NCBI RefSeq assembly: GCF_028745515.1
Contig: NZ_JAQZSG010000020.1
Span: 52,739-101,681 of the forward strand
Length of the DNA stretch: 48,943 nt
Source: Paenibacillus thermotolerans
GTDB taxonomy: Bacteria > Bacillota > Bacilli > Paenibacillales > YIM-B00363
Direction: 5' to 3'
Shown here: positions 1 to 7,843 of the stretch, one piece after another
Position numbering within the stretch: position 1 is the stretch's first letter
Layout of the letters: every line of letters begins with the position of its first letter
Made by a program: the position numbers and the translations under genes
Notes under the pieces: model-generated
The model's database searches: none
Seen by the model: the letters and a program-made list of their open reading frames with translations, nothing else
Told to the model about the DNA's origin: nothing

Positions 1-27
1 CCGTCGGATCCCGCCGTTTTCCGCGAA

Positions 28-51
28 TTAGCGGACATTGCTTTCCGCTAA
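28..51. repeat. Intergenic quasi-palindromic repeat, family A copy 1
   Basis: A 24-nt element beginning TTAGCGGACA and ending TTCCGCTAA. Its halves are partly complementary, so it could form a small hairpin. Closely related copies occur at 25921-25943, 25981-26004 and 48834-48856, always outside genes. The rest of 1-162 carries no convincing gene. Confidence 0.6.
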
Positions 52-162
52 GTTCGCTCGAAATCGCATACAAGCGCAAGGCAGCACAGTCCGCGAAGGA
101 GGAGCTGCAGCAGCTGCTCCCCGCTTAGCCGGTAACGTGAAATTGTGCGCCCTTAGCGGCCC

Positions 163-1071
163 TCATCCCTCGTTGTCTTTGTCCCACCATTGCTTGCGGA
201 ACTGCGCCGGAGTCGTCTTCACCGCCGTACAAAAGACGCGGGTAAAGTAATGGACGGACGAAAAGCCGCACCGTTCGGCGACAATCCGGATCGGGATGTC
301 CGTCGTCCGTAGCAGGTGTCGAGCTTCGGCGATTCGCTGGCGGTTCACATATTCAATGAACGTCACTCCCAGCTCCGACATAAACAGCCTCGACAGATGC
401 CTGCCCGAAATGTGCAAATAAGCGGCGACATCCTGCAAATACAGCTCGCCCGCCAAATTGTCGGAGATGTAAATCCGGGCTTGATGAAGCAAAGAGGAAG
501 CCGACGAATGGTGCACCGGCAGCGGCTGATGCTGCGCCGAAGACGCGTCCGCCTCGAGAAACGACGAGACGAAGGAACGCAGCAGCGCGCAAGCGAGCGT
601 CGGTACCGATTGCAGCAAGCCGTAATGCCGGTCGGCTGCGTGCCGGTACAACGACCTCCACAGAAGGGAGGAAGGCGTCTCACCGGCGCCAGGCTGCAGC
701 ACGCGGGAAGACGAGCTTAGCCGGCGAAACTGCTCGACGACATGCGGTTCGCTGCGGGCGGAATCGAGGCGGAACGCAACCCAATATAAAAGCATCCCGT
801 GTTCGCTGCGGATTTGGTGGGGGATGCCGGGCCTCGACAAAAACAACGTTTGCGGCGCAAGCGGGTACCCTTGCTTGTATTCCTCATAGGAGCCGTAACC
901 GTCCAGCACATAGCATACTTCCAGGAAGGAATGCTTATGAACCGGGTTGTCGCGATGATCCCGCTGGGCGCCCCAATACAGCACTTCAAAGGCGGACTGA
1001 TCGTCATGCAGCCTTCGCTCCATTCCGTTCAGCACCGCCACCGCGTCATAGCAAAGCTCCGCATCCTTCAT
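163..1071 (-). CDS. AraC family transcriptional regulator
   Basis: A 302-residue DNA-binding regulator. Residues about 35-120 form a cupin-like sensing domain (HKHSFLEVCYVLDGYGSY). The C-terminal hundred residues hold the two helix-turn-helix motifs of the AraC/XylS family: LYLQDVAAYLHISGRHLSRLF, then IRIVAERCGFSSVHYFTRVF. The gene is transcribed away from the dioxygenase at 1204, with a 132-bp gap that contains a perfect inverted repeat. It may therefore control that gene, its own gene, or both; this is inferred from arrangement only. The ligand cannot be read from sequence. An AAGGAG sequence lies 12 nt upstream of the ATG, a little farther than usual. Confidence 0.9.
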   Translation of the reverse strand: MKDAELCYDAVAVLNGMERRLHDDQSAFEVLYWGAQRDHRDNPVHKHSFLEVCYVLDGYGSYEEYKQGYPLAPQTLFLSRPGIPHQIRSEHGMLLYWVAFRLDSARSEPHVVEQFRRLSSSSRVLQPGAGETPSSLLWRSLYRHAADRHYGLLQSVPTLACALLRSFVSSFLEADASSAQHQPLPVHHSSASSLLHQARIYISDNLAGELYLQDVAAYLHISGRHLSRLFMSELGVTFIEYVNRQRIAEARHLLRTTDIPIRIVAERCGFSSVHYFTRVFCTAVKTTPAQFRKQWWDKDNEG

Positions 1072-1142
1072 CGCCGCTGTTCACTCCTTGTCTTAAAAAT
1101 ACAAATAGAAGTCGCAAATGTAGAAAGACTGGCTGAACTCTT

Positions 1143-1170
1143 TTGCCTTACAATACAGTTACATTGTAAT
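1143..1170 (+). promoter_or_regulatory. Candidate sigma-A promoter and operator of the dioxygenase gene
   Basis: TTGCCT (1143-1148) and TGTAAT (1165-1170) are separated by 16 nt. A perfect inverted repeat, TTACAAT-N8-ATTGTAA (1148-1169), covers the spacer and the -10 element. This is where a regulator, possibly the divergent AraC protein, could block or assist polymerase. Binding is inferred, not shown. Confidence 0.45.
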
Positions 1171-1203
1171 GAATTATTTAATGACATGGTAGGGGGGCAT
1201 ACG

Positions 1204-1980
1204 ATGATTACTCAGCAGGATGTCGATTTTTACAAACAAAACGGGTATCTCCTAGTCAAAGGGGTATTCAACGCCGATGAAATTGCCGAAATGCGTCAGG
1301 CGGTGGACGGAATTATCGACCGGGCCGTCAAAGCGAAGAGAGATGTGAACCATCAGTGGCAAGGAGATTTCTTGCCGCCCGAAGAATTAAACAAATTAGT
1401 GTTAAAAGGGTTCCACGACGTACAATACCATGATGCCGCATTCATGAGAGCGCTGATGCACCCAACGATCGTATCGGTATTGACGAAGGTGATCGGCCCG
1501 AACGTGCAGCTCCACCATTCCAAGATGCTCGTCAAGCCGCCGGAGCGCGGCGCTGCGTTCCCGTTGCATCAGGATCAACCGTATTTCCCGCATCGCGACC
1601 ACACGATGACGGCCGCCAGCGTTCATTTGGACGACGCGAACGACGAGAACGGGTGCATTCGCGTCATCCCGGGGTCGCATCTTTGGGGGCCGATACCGCA
1701 CATCGGCAGACATTACCTGGACGCCAAGAAATATCCGTTGGAGCAGGCAACGCCGTGCGAAGCGAAAGCCGGCGACGTCTTGTTCTTCAACTATTTGACG
1801 GTTCACGGCTCGTACCCGAACCGAAGCGAACGCATCCGTCGAAACGTGCTGTTCCAATACCGCGACGCTTCCGACCCGGCGGTTGAGGACGTTCACATCA
1901 ACTGGGGGCAGGGACTCATGGTAGCCGGCTCGCTGCCGGAATTTAAAGCGTTTCATCCGGAATACAAACTTAAAGCATAA
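1204..1980 (+). CDS. Phytanoyl-CoA dioxygenase (PhyH) family protein
   Basis: A 258-residue Fe(II)/2-oxoglutarate oxygenase of the PhyH family. The iron ligands read as H122-x-D124 (LHQDQPYFPH) and H201 (LTVHGSYPNRS), with arginines at 207-213 placed to hold 2-oxoglutarate. The start ATG at 1204 follows a strong GGGGGG-type ribosome site; the frame is open farther upstream but runs through the promoter region. The family hydroxylates varied small molecules, so the substrate is unknown. It is a single-gene unit, bounded by the divergent AraC gene and by a symmetric terminator shared with serA. Confidence 0.88.
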   Translation: MITQQDVDFYKQNGYLLVKGVFNADEIAEMRQAVDGIIDRAVKAKRDVNHQWQGDFLPPEELNKLVLKGFHDVQYHDAAFMRALMHPTIVSVLTKVIGPNVQLHHSKMLVKPPERGAAFPLHQDQPYFPHRDHTMTAASVHLDDANDENGCIRVIPGSHLWGPIPHIGRHYLDAKKYPLEQATPCEAKAGDVLFFNYLTVHGSYPNRSERIRRNVLFQYRDASDPAVEDVHINWGQGLMVAGSLPEFKAFHPEYKLKA

Positions 1981-1983
1981 ATA

Positions 1984-2020
1984 ATAAGCCCGCTCCAAGT
2001 GCAATCCGGAGCGGGCTTAT
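1984..2020. terminator. Bidirectional terminator between dioxygenase and serA
   Basis: A perfect 13-bp stem (ATAAGCCCGCTCC pairing with GGAGCGGGCTTAT) with an 11-nt loop lies between two convergent genes. A/T-rich flanks on both sides suit termination of both. Confidence 0.85.
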
Positions 2021-2026
2021 CTATTA

Positions 2027-3616
2027 TTACAACGTAATTTCCTTAACGTTCGTCAAATCGGTCAGCTCCGCAAGCTGTCCGATCACGGGCTTCGGCACTT
2101 CCTTATCCACCGTGAGCACCATGATCGCGGATCCGCCGACGACTTTGCGTCCGACCTGCATAGTGGCGATATTGACGTCGTTAGAGCCGAGCAGCGTGCC
2201 GACCCGGCCGATAATACCCGGCTTATCGGTATGGGATACGAGCAGAAGATGGCCTTCCGGCGATACGTCCACCGGATACGGATCGATCTGAACGATTCTG
2301 GCGCCGTATCCGTTCAGCAGCGTGCCTGCCGCGGAATGCTCCTCGTGGCGGCCTTTGAGCGTTACGGAAATAAGGTTCGTAAAGCCCTTGGACAACGTCG
2401 ATTGCTGTACAACAACCTCTACGCCGCGCGTCTTGGCGAGGTGGAGGGAGTTGACGACATTGACCTGTTCGCGGCCCAAGTGATGCCCCAGTACGCCCTG
2501 TACGATATACCGGGTGAGCGGGGTCGTATCCACATCGCAAAGCTCCCCGGAATAAGAAATGCGAATTTCGTAAACCGCCTTCTCCGACAGCTGCGCCAGG
2601 AAGGAGCCGAGCTTAACGCCGAGTCCGAAATAAGGCTGCAGCTTCGCAAGCACGGCGTCTTGGATCGGCGGCATGTTGACGGCATTCTTGAACGGCTCGT
2701 TGCGAAGAATGTTCAACACTTGCTCGGATACGTCGATGGCGACGTTCTCCTGCGCCTCAACCGTGGATGCGCCCAAATGCGGAGTGACGATAATTTTCGG
2801 ATGGTTCAAGAACGGATGGTCCGGCTTCGGCGGTTCGTCCTCGAATACGTCGAAGGCGGCGCCGGCAACGATTCCTTGCTCGATCGCTTCATACAGCGCC
2901 ATCTCGTCGATGATGCCGCCGCGCGCGCAGTTAATGATCCGCATGCCCTGTTTCATGACTTCGAACTGCGGCCTGGAGATCATATGCTTCGTTTCGTTCG
3001 TCAGCGGCGTATGCACCGTCATGAAGTCGGCTTTTCGGATAATATCCTCAACCGAGCCCAGCTTTACGCCGAGCTTTTCGGCGCGCTCTTCCGTGAGGAA
3101 CGGGTCGTAGCCGATCACGTCCATGCCGAACGCCTTCGCGCGCTTGGCAACCTCGGAGCCGATTCGGCCCATGCCGAGCACGCCGAGCACTTTGTTGCGA
3201 AGCTCTACGCCGAGGAACGACTTTCGGTCCCAGACGCCTTCTACGGTTTTGCGGTAAGCCTGCGGGATATGCCGCGCAAGAGCCATCATCATTGCGAAAG
3301 TGTGCTCGCACGTTGTAATCGTGTTGCCGTCCGGCGCGTTAATGACGATGATGCCGCGTTTCGTCGCCGCCTCCAAATCGATGTTGTCGACGCCGACGCC
3401 TGCGCGGCCGACCACCTTCAGCTTTTTGCCGGCCTCCAAAATTCGGTCCGTTACTTTCGTTTGGCTGCGGACCAGCAGCGCGTCGTACTCCCCGATTACG
3501 TCTGCGAGCTCATCCTCCGTCAAGCCTGTCTTTTTGTCTACGGCGACGTCGGCAGCATCCGTCAATTGCTGCAACCCGAAATCGCTGATCGGGTCGGATA
3601 CCAGCACTTTAAACAT
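2027..3616 (-). CDS. serA: D-3-phosphoglycerate dehydrogenase
   Basis: A 529-residue enzyme catalysing the NAD-dependent first step of serine synthesis, 3-phosphoglycerate to 3-phosphohydroxypyruvate. The Rossmann motif GMGRIGSEVAKRAKAFG lies near residue 150. The catalytic Arg (NCARGGIIDE), Glu (DVFEDEPP) and His (VTPHLGAST) follow in order. The long form is present: an intervening allosteric-substrate-binding region and a C-terminal ACT domain (HTDKPGIIGRVGTLLGSNDVNIATMQ split over residues about 460-490), which usually allows serine feedback. The gene stands alone behind a T-box leader, so it should also be induced when tRNA-Ser is uncharged. Confidence 0.97.
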   Translation of the reverse strand: MFKVLVSDPISDFGLQQLTDAADVAVDKKTGLTEDELADVIGEYDALLVRSQTKVTDRILEAGKKLKVVGRAGVGVDNIDLEAATKRGIIVINAPDGNTITTCEHTFAMMMALARHIPQAYRKTVEGVWDRKSFLGVELRNKVLGVLGMGRIGSEVAKRAKAFGMDVIGYDPFLTEERAEKLGVKLGSVEDIIRKADFMTVHTPLTNETKHMISRPQFEVMKQGMRIINCARGGIIDEMALYEAIEQGIVAGAAFDVFEDEPPKPDHPFLNHPKIIVTPHLGASTVEAQENVAIDVSEQVLNILRNEPFKNAVNMPPIQDAVLAKLQPYFGLGVKLGSFLAQLSEKAVYEIRISYSGELCDVDTTPLTRYIVQGVLGHHLGREQVNVVNSLHLAKTRGVEVVVQQSTLSKGFTNLISVTLKGRHEEHSAAGTLLNGYGARIVQIDPYPVDVSPEGHLLLVSHTDKPGIIGRVGTLLGSNDVNIATMQVGRKVVGGSAIMVLTVDKEVPKPVIGQLAELTDLTNVKEITL

Positions 3617-3644
3617 GGTTTCTCTCTCCTAACATGGAATGATA

Positions 3645-3953
3645 ATTAAAAAACTCCCGAACCTGCATACGTAACCCGTATGAAGGGACGAGAGTTTATT
3701 TCGCGGTGCCACCCAACTTTACCGCAATTGCTGCGGCCTCAGCGGTCGAAAAAATCGACCAAGGTTATAACGGTACCATGACCGGCAACGCCTACTGCGA
3801 AACAATATATCGGGTTCGGCGCGGCTGCTGTGGAGTGCTGGACGCTATTCGTTGTCCGCCGATTTTCACCGTCCATCGGCTCTCTGTTAAGGACAATCTG
3901 AACGGTCTTTCTCCGTCATCGCATGTTTTTGTATGGGACTAACATTACTATTG
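3645..3953 (-). promoter_or_regulatory. T-box leader of serA (candidate serine specifier)
   Basis: The minus strand carries the T-box core GGGTGGCACCGCG (complement of 3702-3714). Downstream is a terminator stem whose arms are AACTCTCG and CGGGAGTT, followed by a T run (3645-3696). Upstream is a long structured stem I region with a GACGGTG-type loop. The specifier loop reads GAATAGCGTCC, placing AGC (Ser) at complement 3844-3846, which fits a serine-synthesis gene. The T-box call is secure; the exact specifier codon is read by eye. Confidence 0.9.
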
Positions 3954-3959
3954 CAACAT

Positions 3960-3988
3960 AATGTATCATGGCAATGTAATAGTGTCAA
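3960..3988 (-). promoter_or_regulatory. Sigma-A promoter of serA leader
   Basis: On the minus strand a consensus TTGACA (complement of 3983-3988) is followed after 17 nt by TACATT (complement of 3960-3965). Transcription would start near 3953, just ahead of the T-box stem I. Confidence 0.7.
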
Positions 3989-4085
3989 TAAGAAAGCCGA
4001 ACAGGATTTGCAAGAAACCGCATCCAATTCATAACGTAAATAAAGAACAGCCGCGAACGCGGTTTGAGAGGAGACGCACATCCAT

Positions 4086-4412
4086 ATGAATCGTTACAGC
4101 CATATATCGCCGGAGCATTTTAACAAAGCTTATGAAAACGGCGAAACGAAAGACGGCCTCGTCATCGATGTGAGAGAGCCGTTCGAATGGGACTATTACC
4201 ACTTGGAGCGATCCGTTCATGTACCGCTGCAGACGCTCCCCGCCAAAATCGGCGAGCTGCCGGACGATCGGACGATTTACGTCATTTGCGCCCACGGCGT
4301 GCGCAGCGAATGGGCTTGCAAATATTTGGCGGAGCAAGGCTTCGCGAACATCGTCAACGTAGCCGGAGGGATGGCGGCGGTCGCCGCGGAGCGCGGATTC
4401 GCCTATGACTGA
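4086..4412 (+). CDS. Rhodanese-like domain protein
   Basis: A 108-residue single-domain rhodanese. The N-terminal signature VIDVREPFEWDYYHLERSVHVPL is followed by the active-site loop CAHGVRS at residues 68-74, with Cys68 as the persulfide carrier. The protein ends soon after, so no second domain exists. Such proteins move sulfane sulfur in the cytoplasm; the acceptor is not identifiable here. The ATG follows GAGAGGAG. The gene points away from the serA leader and converges with the next gene, with only 14 bp between the two ends. Confidence 0.9.
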   Translation: MNRYSHISPEHFNKAYENGETKDGLVIDVREPFEWDYYHLERSVHVPLQTLPAKIGELPDDRTIYVICAHGVRSEWACKYLAEQGFANIVNVAGGMAAVAAERGFAYD

Positions 4413-4426
4413 TCGGGCATGGCCCG

Positions 4427-5347
4427 TTATTCAAAGAAAAACGGGAGCTGGGGCAGCGCTTCGTTCTTATAAAGCTTTTCTTTCAACCGCAAATAGTCGC
4501 CCGCTCGCACGCCGCCTGCCGAAAGCAGCGTGTGCGCGGTCTGCTGCACCGATTCGAGCTTCAGTTTCCCGGCTTCCCCGGTTGCGTCCAGATCATCGAT
4601 TCGCGAAGAGACGTCTTGCGGATAAAAATCGAAAAAAGTTCCGTCCTTTAGCAGCATTCGCGAAATATGTACGTTCTTCGTATTTAAGTTCCAATGGCGC
4701 CAGTCGCTCATGGTCACGTTATCCTGGCCGAGCCGCTCAATCTCGGGGACGCTCGGGTCGCTCGCCCGGTTCCATTCCAGGATGGCTTCGTAATACTGGC
4801 TTTGCGCCTGAAGCGCGAAGGCGTACGCCTCTTGAACATATTCATCCTTGCGCAGACGCTCCGCGAGCAGCGCGCCGCTTGTCTTCGAGCCGGGCCGGAT
4901 CCGGCCGGCGGCTTCGGAAAACAGCTTCAAGCTTTTCAAATAGTTCCGGTGTGCGTTTATTAATTTCGGAGAAACCTCCGGGATCGTAGACGGTTCGATT
5001 TCCTTATATTTCTCATCGGCCAAACGGCCCAGCTGTTTGACGAGCTCGGATGAGTCGGCCGATTTGCTTTCGGCTTCCAGTATGCTCAAGTTCTCGAACC
5101 AAGCTTTCTGAAAATCCCGGAACGGGAGCAGCACGGTATGGTAAAATGAAACTAATTGCTGCTGATGATAAGCTACCCGGGTTTGGCTCTGCTCGTCCTG
5201 AAGCTGTTCCATGAATGCCTTGTACTTCCGGTCCGTTTGCTCTTTCCCGGTTTGGAGGCCGTAGAAAAATGCGGCAAGTCCGACGATCAGTGCGAAAATA
5301 AATCCGAGTGAAATAATAAGGTCATAACGGGTCAGTTTCTTATTCAT
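4427..5347 (-). CDS. Membrane-anchored protein of unknown function
   Basis: A 306-residue protein not recognised. Residues 10-32 form one membrane segment (LIISLGFIFALIVGLAAFFYGL). The rest is hydrophilic, helical and rich in Glu, Lys and Gln, with likely coiled-coil stretches at 35-60 and 260-300, and would lie outside or along the membrane. There are no catalytic motifs or cysteines in recognisable patterns. It is divergent from the CPBP gene at 5419, with a gap of only 71 bp. The codon use and reading frame look like those of a real gene. Confidence 0.75.
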   Translation of the reverse strand: MNKKLTRYDLIISLGFIFALIVGLAAFFYGLQTGKEQTDRKYKAFMEQLQDEQSQTRVAYHQQQLVSFYHTVLLPFRDFQKAWFENLSILEAESKSADSSELVKQLGRLADEKYKEIEPSTIPEVSPKLINAHRNYLKSLKLFSEAAGRIRPGSKTSGALLAERLRKDEYVQEAYAFALQAQSQYYEAILEWNRASDPSVPEIERLGQDNVTMSDWRHWNLNTKNVHISRMLLKDGTFFDFYPQDVSSRIDDLDATGEAGKLKLESVQQTAHTLLSAGGVRAGDYLRLKEKLYKNEALPQLPFFFE

Positions 5348-5418
5348 ACGGGCTCCTCAAATTCCGTGGTTCAAATCATTTTCAGTATAGGCCATATTTC
5401 ATAAAAAGGGAATTGTTC

Positions 5419-6036
5419 ATGAAAAAATTCGACTTCGAGCGTTTGAAACGGATTCGCCTGCAGAAGGCGGATTTGACTAAGATAACCGACCGGATGCTGC
5501 TGATCAATCTGTATTTCACTCAGCTTCTTACCTTGCTTGCCGCGCTGGGCATAATGTGGCTTCAAAAGCGAAATCCGCTGGGCGTGCTCGCTTTGCCCGA
5601 TTCTTATATTCCGTGGGTATGGGGGCTCGTATTCGCTTGCGTCGTGTTTGCGGCGGACGCGCTCATTTCGCGGTGGGTTCCCGAGGAATTTTCCGACGAC
5701 GGAGGCATCAACGAAAAGCTGTTCGGCCGAAGACCCGTATGGCATATCGCTCTGATCAGCCTGATTGTGGCCGTCTGCGAGGAAATGCTGTTTCGCGGAG
5801 CCATTCAGTATATGATCGGTCCTTATTGGACGAGCATCGTGTTCGCGACGCTGCACGTGCGGTATTTGCGCCACTGGCTGATGACGGGGCTAACCTTTTC
5901 CATTTCTTACGGCCTAGGCTGGATTGCGGTTCAAACCGGAAGCCTATGGACACCGATTGCCGCGCATTTTATTATTGATCTGGTGATGGGCTTGACTATT
6001 CGTTTTCGGGGGAGTACTGATCGTGACGAAGCTTGA
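5419..6036 (+). CDS. CPBP family intramembrane metalloprotease
   Basis: A 205-residue, multi-membrane-segment protein. The CPBP (Abi/CaaX protease) signature is complete: motif 1 E121-E122-x3-R126 (EEMLFRG), motif 2 with H146 (FATLHV), and motif 3 with H183 and D187 (AAHFIIDL). These residues bind the metal and catalyse cleavage within the membrane. ATG 5419 is preferred over a TTG at 5413 because AAAGGG lies 8 nt upstream. The family processes prenylated or regulatory membrane proteins; the target here is unknown. It overlaps the next small gene by 14 bp. Confidence 0.9.
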   Translation: MKKFDFERLKRIRLQKADLTKITDRMLLINLYFTQLLTLLAALGIMWLQKRNPLGVLALPDSYIPWVWGLVFACVVFAADALISRWVPEEFSDDGGINEKLFGRRPVWHIALISLIVAVCEEMLFRGAIQYMIGPYWTSIVFATLHVRYLRHWLMTGLTFSISYGLGWIAVQTGSLWTPIAAHFIIDLVMGLTIRFRGSTDRDEA

Positions 6037-6205
6037 CAATGAAATTTCGGCGGAGGATATGAAAGAAGAACCTCTCCCCCCGAGGAGAAAGGTTCATCCG
6101 TCCAACAAAATGAAGATGGTCCGCATCTTTTACAACACGTTAATCATCTTGTTTCTTGCGCTGACGGCAGGCCTGATCGTATGGGGATATCAATTGATCG
6201 AGTAG
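6023..6205 (+). CDS. Small single-pass membrane protein
   Basis: A 60-residue protein, not recognised. The first 30 residues are charged and proline-bearing (EEPLPPRRKVHPSNKMK). Residues 34-57 form a hydrophobic segment (IFYNTLIILFLALTAGLIVWGY), with positive charges ahead of it that predict a cytoplasmic N terminus. The GTG start lies inside the end of the CPBP gene, 14 bp before its stop, so the two are translationally coupled and may function together. Its last 16 bp overlap the end of the deacetylase gene on the other strand. Confidence 0.7.
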   Translation: MTKLDNEISAEDMKEEPLPPRRKVHPSNKMKMVRIFYNTLIILFLALTAGLIVWGYQLIE

Positions 6206-7059
6206 CCCGTGTCAATGCTTGCCGGGTCGACGAAGCCGTAGCCCTTATCCTCCAGGCGGGTCAGCAGCGCATCCAGCGCTTCCGCCGTCCAAGGCAGCTC
6301 GTGCATCAGGATGTTGCTCCCGGGATGAAGCTGCTCCAAGACGCTGTCGATGACTTTATCGGGCTTGTCGTACCCTTTCACCCAATCTTGGGATCCGTTG
6401 GACCAGGTCATATACAGCATCTTTTCTTCAGCAGCCTTCTGCCGCACATAGTCGTTCCCCGCCCCGAAAGGCGGACGGAAAAACCGCGGCCGTTCCCCCG
6501 TCAATTTTTCCACAATATTTTGAACGTCTCCGATTTGCGCATCGATTTGCTCGTCGGTCGATTGTTTTAGATTGATATGGTCCCACGAATGGTTGCCTAT
6601 AAACTGCTTACGATCGCGGATCAGCGTCAGCAGCTCCGGATGCTGCTTTACCCGGTAGCCGTTGACGAAAAATATCGCTTTGGCGTTATGCTTGTCCAGC
6701 GTATCGAGAAGGGAGGTCAGCACCTCCGTATTTTTAGGACCGTCGTCGAACGTTAACAGAACTACTTTGGAGCTTGTGCTTTCCTCGATCGGCTTGATGA
6801 TGAAATTGTCGCTCATCCGGTACAGCAACGGAACGGCGGCTGTTTCGGCCGGCTCCTCTTGTTCAGGCTCATTGACGGGTTCGTCCGCGGGGTCCGAATT
6901 CGTCTGTTCCGCCGGCGCGTCTTCAGGGGCGGGCTCCGCGGACGGCGACGTTTCGATTGAATTCTGCTTTGCAGGCGAAAGCGTGTCCGCTCCGGCCGAT
7001 TGTCCGCATGCAGAGAGCAGCAGACCGAGCGATAGCAGCATGATGTAAGGTTTCTTCAT
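6190..7059 (-). CDS. Polysaccharide deacetylase lipoprotein
   Basis: A 289-residue exported enzyme. A lipoprotein signal peptide ends in LLSAC with Cys18 as the lipidated residue. Residues 20-75 are a Pro/Glu/Ala linker. The NodB domain follows: TFDDGPKN with D105-D106, HSWDH with zinc ligands H157 and H161, RPPFG at 195-199, and the distal LMHELP with H253. All key residues are present. It should remove N-acetyl groups from peptidoglycan or another surface glycan at the outer membrane face. The product resembles PdaA-like enzymes, but the substrate cannot be assigned. It is a monocistronic gene. Confidence 0.93.
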   Translation of the reverse strand: MKKPYIMLLSLGLLLSACGQSAGADTLSPAKQNSIETSPSAEPAPEDAPAEQTNSDPADEPVNEPEQEEPAETAAVPLLYRMSDNFIIKPIEESTSSKVVLLTFDDGPKNTEVLTSLLDTLDKHNAKAIFFVNGYRVKQHPELLTLIRDRKQFIGNHSWDHINLKQSTDEQIDAQIGDVQNIVEKLTGERPRFFRPPFGAGNDYVRQKAAEEKMLYMTWSNGSQDWVKGYDKPDKVIDSVLEQLHPGSNILMHELPWTAEALDALLTRLEDKGYGFVDPASIDTGYSIN

Positions 7060-7215
7060 AGGGCTCTTCTCCCGGAGTAAAATAGGTGCGATTTCATTGT
7101 AACACGGCGCTCGTTTTGCGCGGAATCCCCCGAATTCCCTTTTTTCTCAAGGGATGATTTCAGGCGCGGCTGCTGAAAATAAGCATGCAGTTATTCTTCA
7201 AATGGAGGGATTGCC

Positions 7216-7593
7216 GTGAGAATGACCGGATTTGTTGTCGGCGGGTTGCTCGGCGCGGCCGCCGCAATGTTTTTCAACCGCGGAAACAATAAGCTGAGTC
7301 TGGCAACGCTTGGCAATGCTGGAGCCAGGCTTGACCAGTTCATCGATACGGCCAGAAGCCGGATGATGGACCCGGACCGCCGCTCGTACTATGGCGGAAC
7401 GACCAACAGCACGATGAACGCGAGCGCCGGCGGAACGACCAACAGCACGATGAATGCAAGCTCCGGCAGCGGACTGGGCAAAGTGCAGCAAATCGTGAAC
7501 CAAGACCCTCAATTGTCCAAGCAGGTAGGCGAAATTTTGGCCGACAGCGACGCTCCGAATGCCGCTACGACAACCACGTCGACGATCCGTTAA
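7216..7593 (+). CDS. Small protein with duplicated Asn/Thr-rich segment
   Basis: A 125-residue protein that begins with a glycine/alanine-rich membrane segment (GFVVGGLLGAAAAMFF), as in YtxH-like or coat-associated small proteins. The middle contains two copies of GGTTNSTMNAS plus one residue (60-71 and 72-83), encoded by a 36-bp direct repeat at 7393-7428 and 7429-7464. The end is rich in Thr and Ser. The GTG start has GGAGGG 6 nt upstream. Function is unknown. The recent-looking duplication may vary between strains. Confidence 0.7.
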   Translation: MRMTGFVVGGLLGAAAAMFFNRGNNKLSLATLGNAGARLDQFIDTARSRMMDPDRRSYYGGTTNSTMNASAGGTTNSTMNASSGSGLGKVQQIVNQDPQLSKQVGEILADSDAPNAATTTTSTIR

Positions 7594-7603
7594 GAAAGCT
7601 GCA

Positions 7604-7640
7604 GGCAAGGCCGACGTCCTTTCGGGCGCGGCTTTGCTTG
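7604..7640 (+). terminator. Terminator after the repeat-containing gene
   Basis: A 9-bp stem (GCAAGGCCG with CGGCTTTGC) with a 15-nt loop, followed by a short T-rich tract. Confidence 0.6.
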
Positions 7641-7843
7641 TTTATCGATTGCATTCGTTCTTTCCTGCAAATTACTTCAATATAGGCAGCTATACATAGT
7701 GCATTCGCCGAGAAATAATGTTAACATGGTAGTGTGCTAGACAAGCGCATTTTTTACAATGCAGTTGTTCGGCGCGTCACCAATCCGGGGTTCTATCATA
7801 CGCTGTGGTAACCGGATTTTTATCGGAAAAGGAGGATCCTGCG

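Noticed and set aside
28-51. Family A repeats as transposon ends
   Set aside because: No transposase, no consistent spacing and no visible target duplication in the window.
2231-3649. Long open frame of about 470 codons antisense to serA
   Set aside because: It mirrors serA codon positions, has no ribosome site and gives Arg/Val-rich sequence of no known family. It is a by-product of GC-biased codons. The same applies to frames antisense to spoIVA, S1, der and trpB.
3706-3942. Open frame in the serA leader on the plus strand
   Set aside because: It lies across the T-box core and stem I of the opposite strand.
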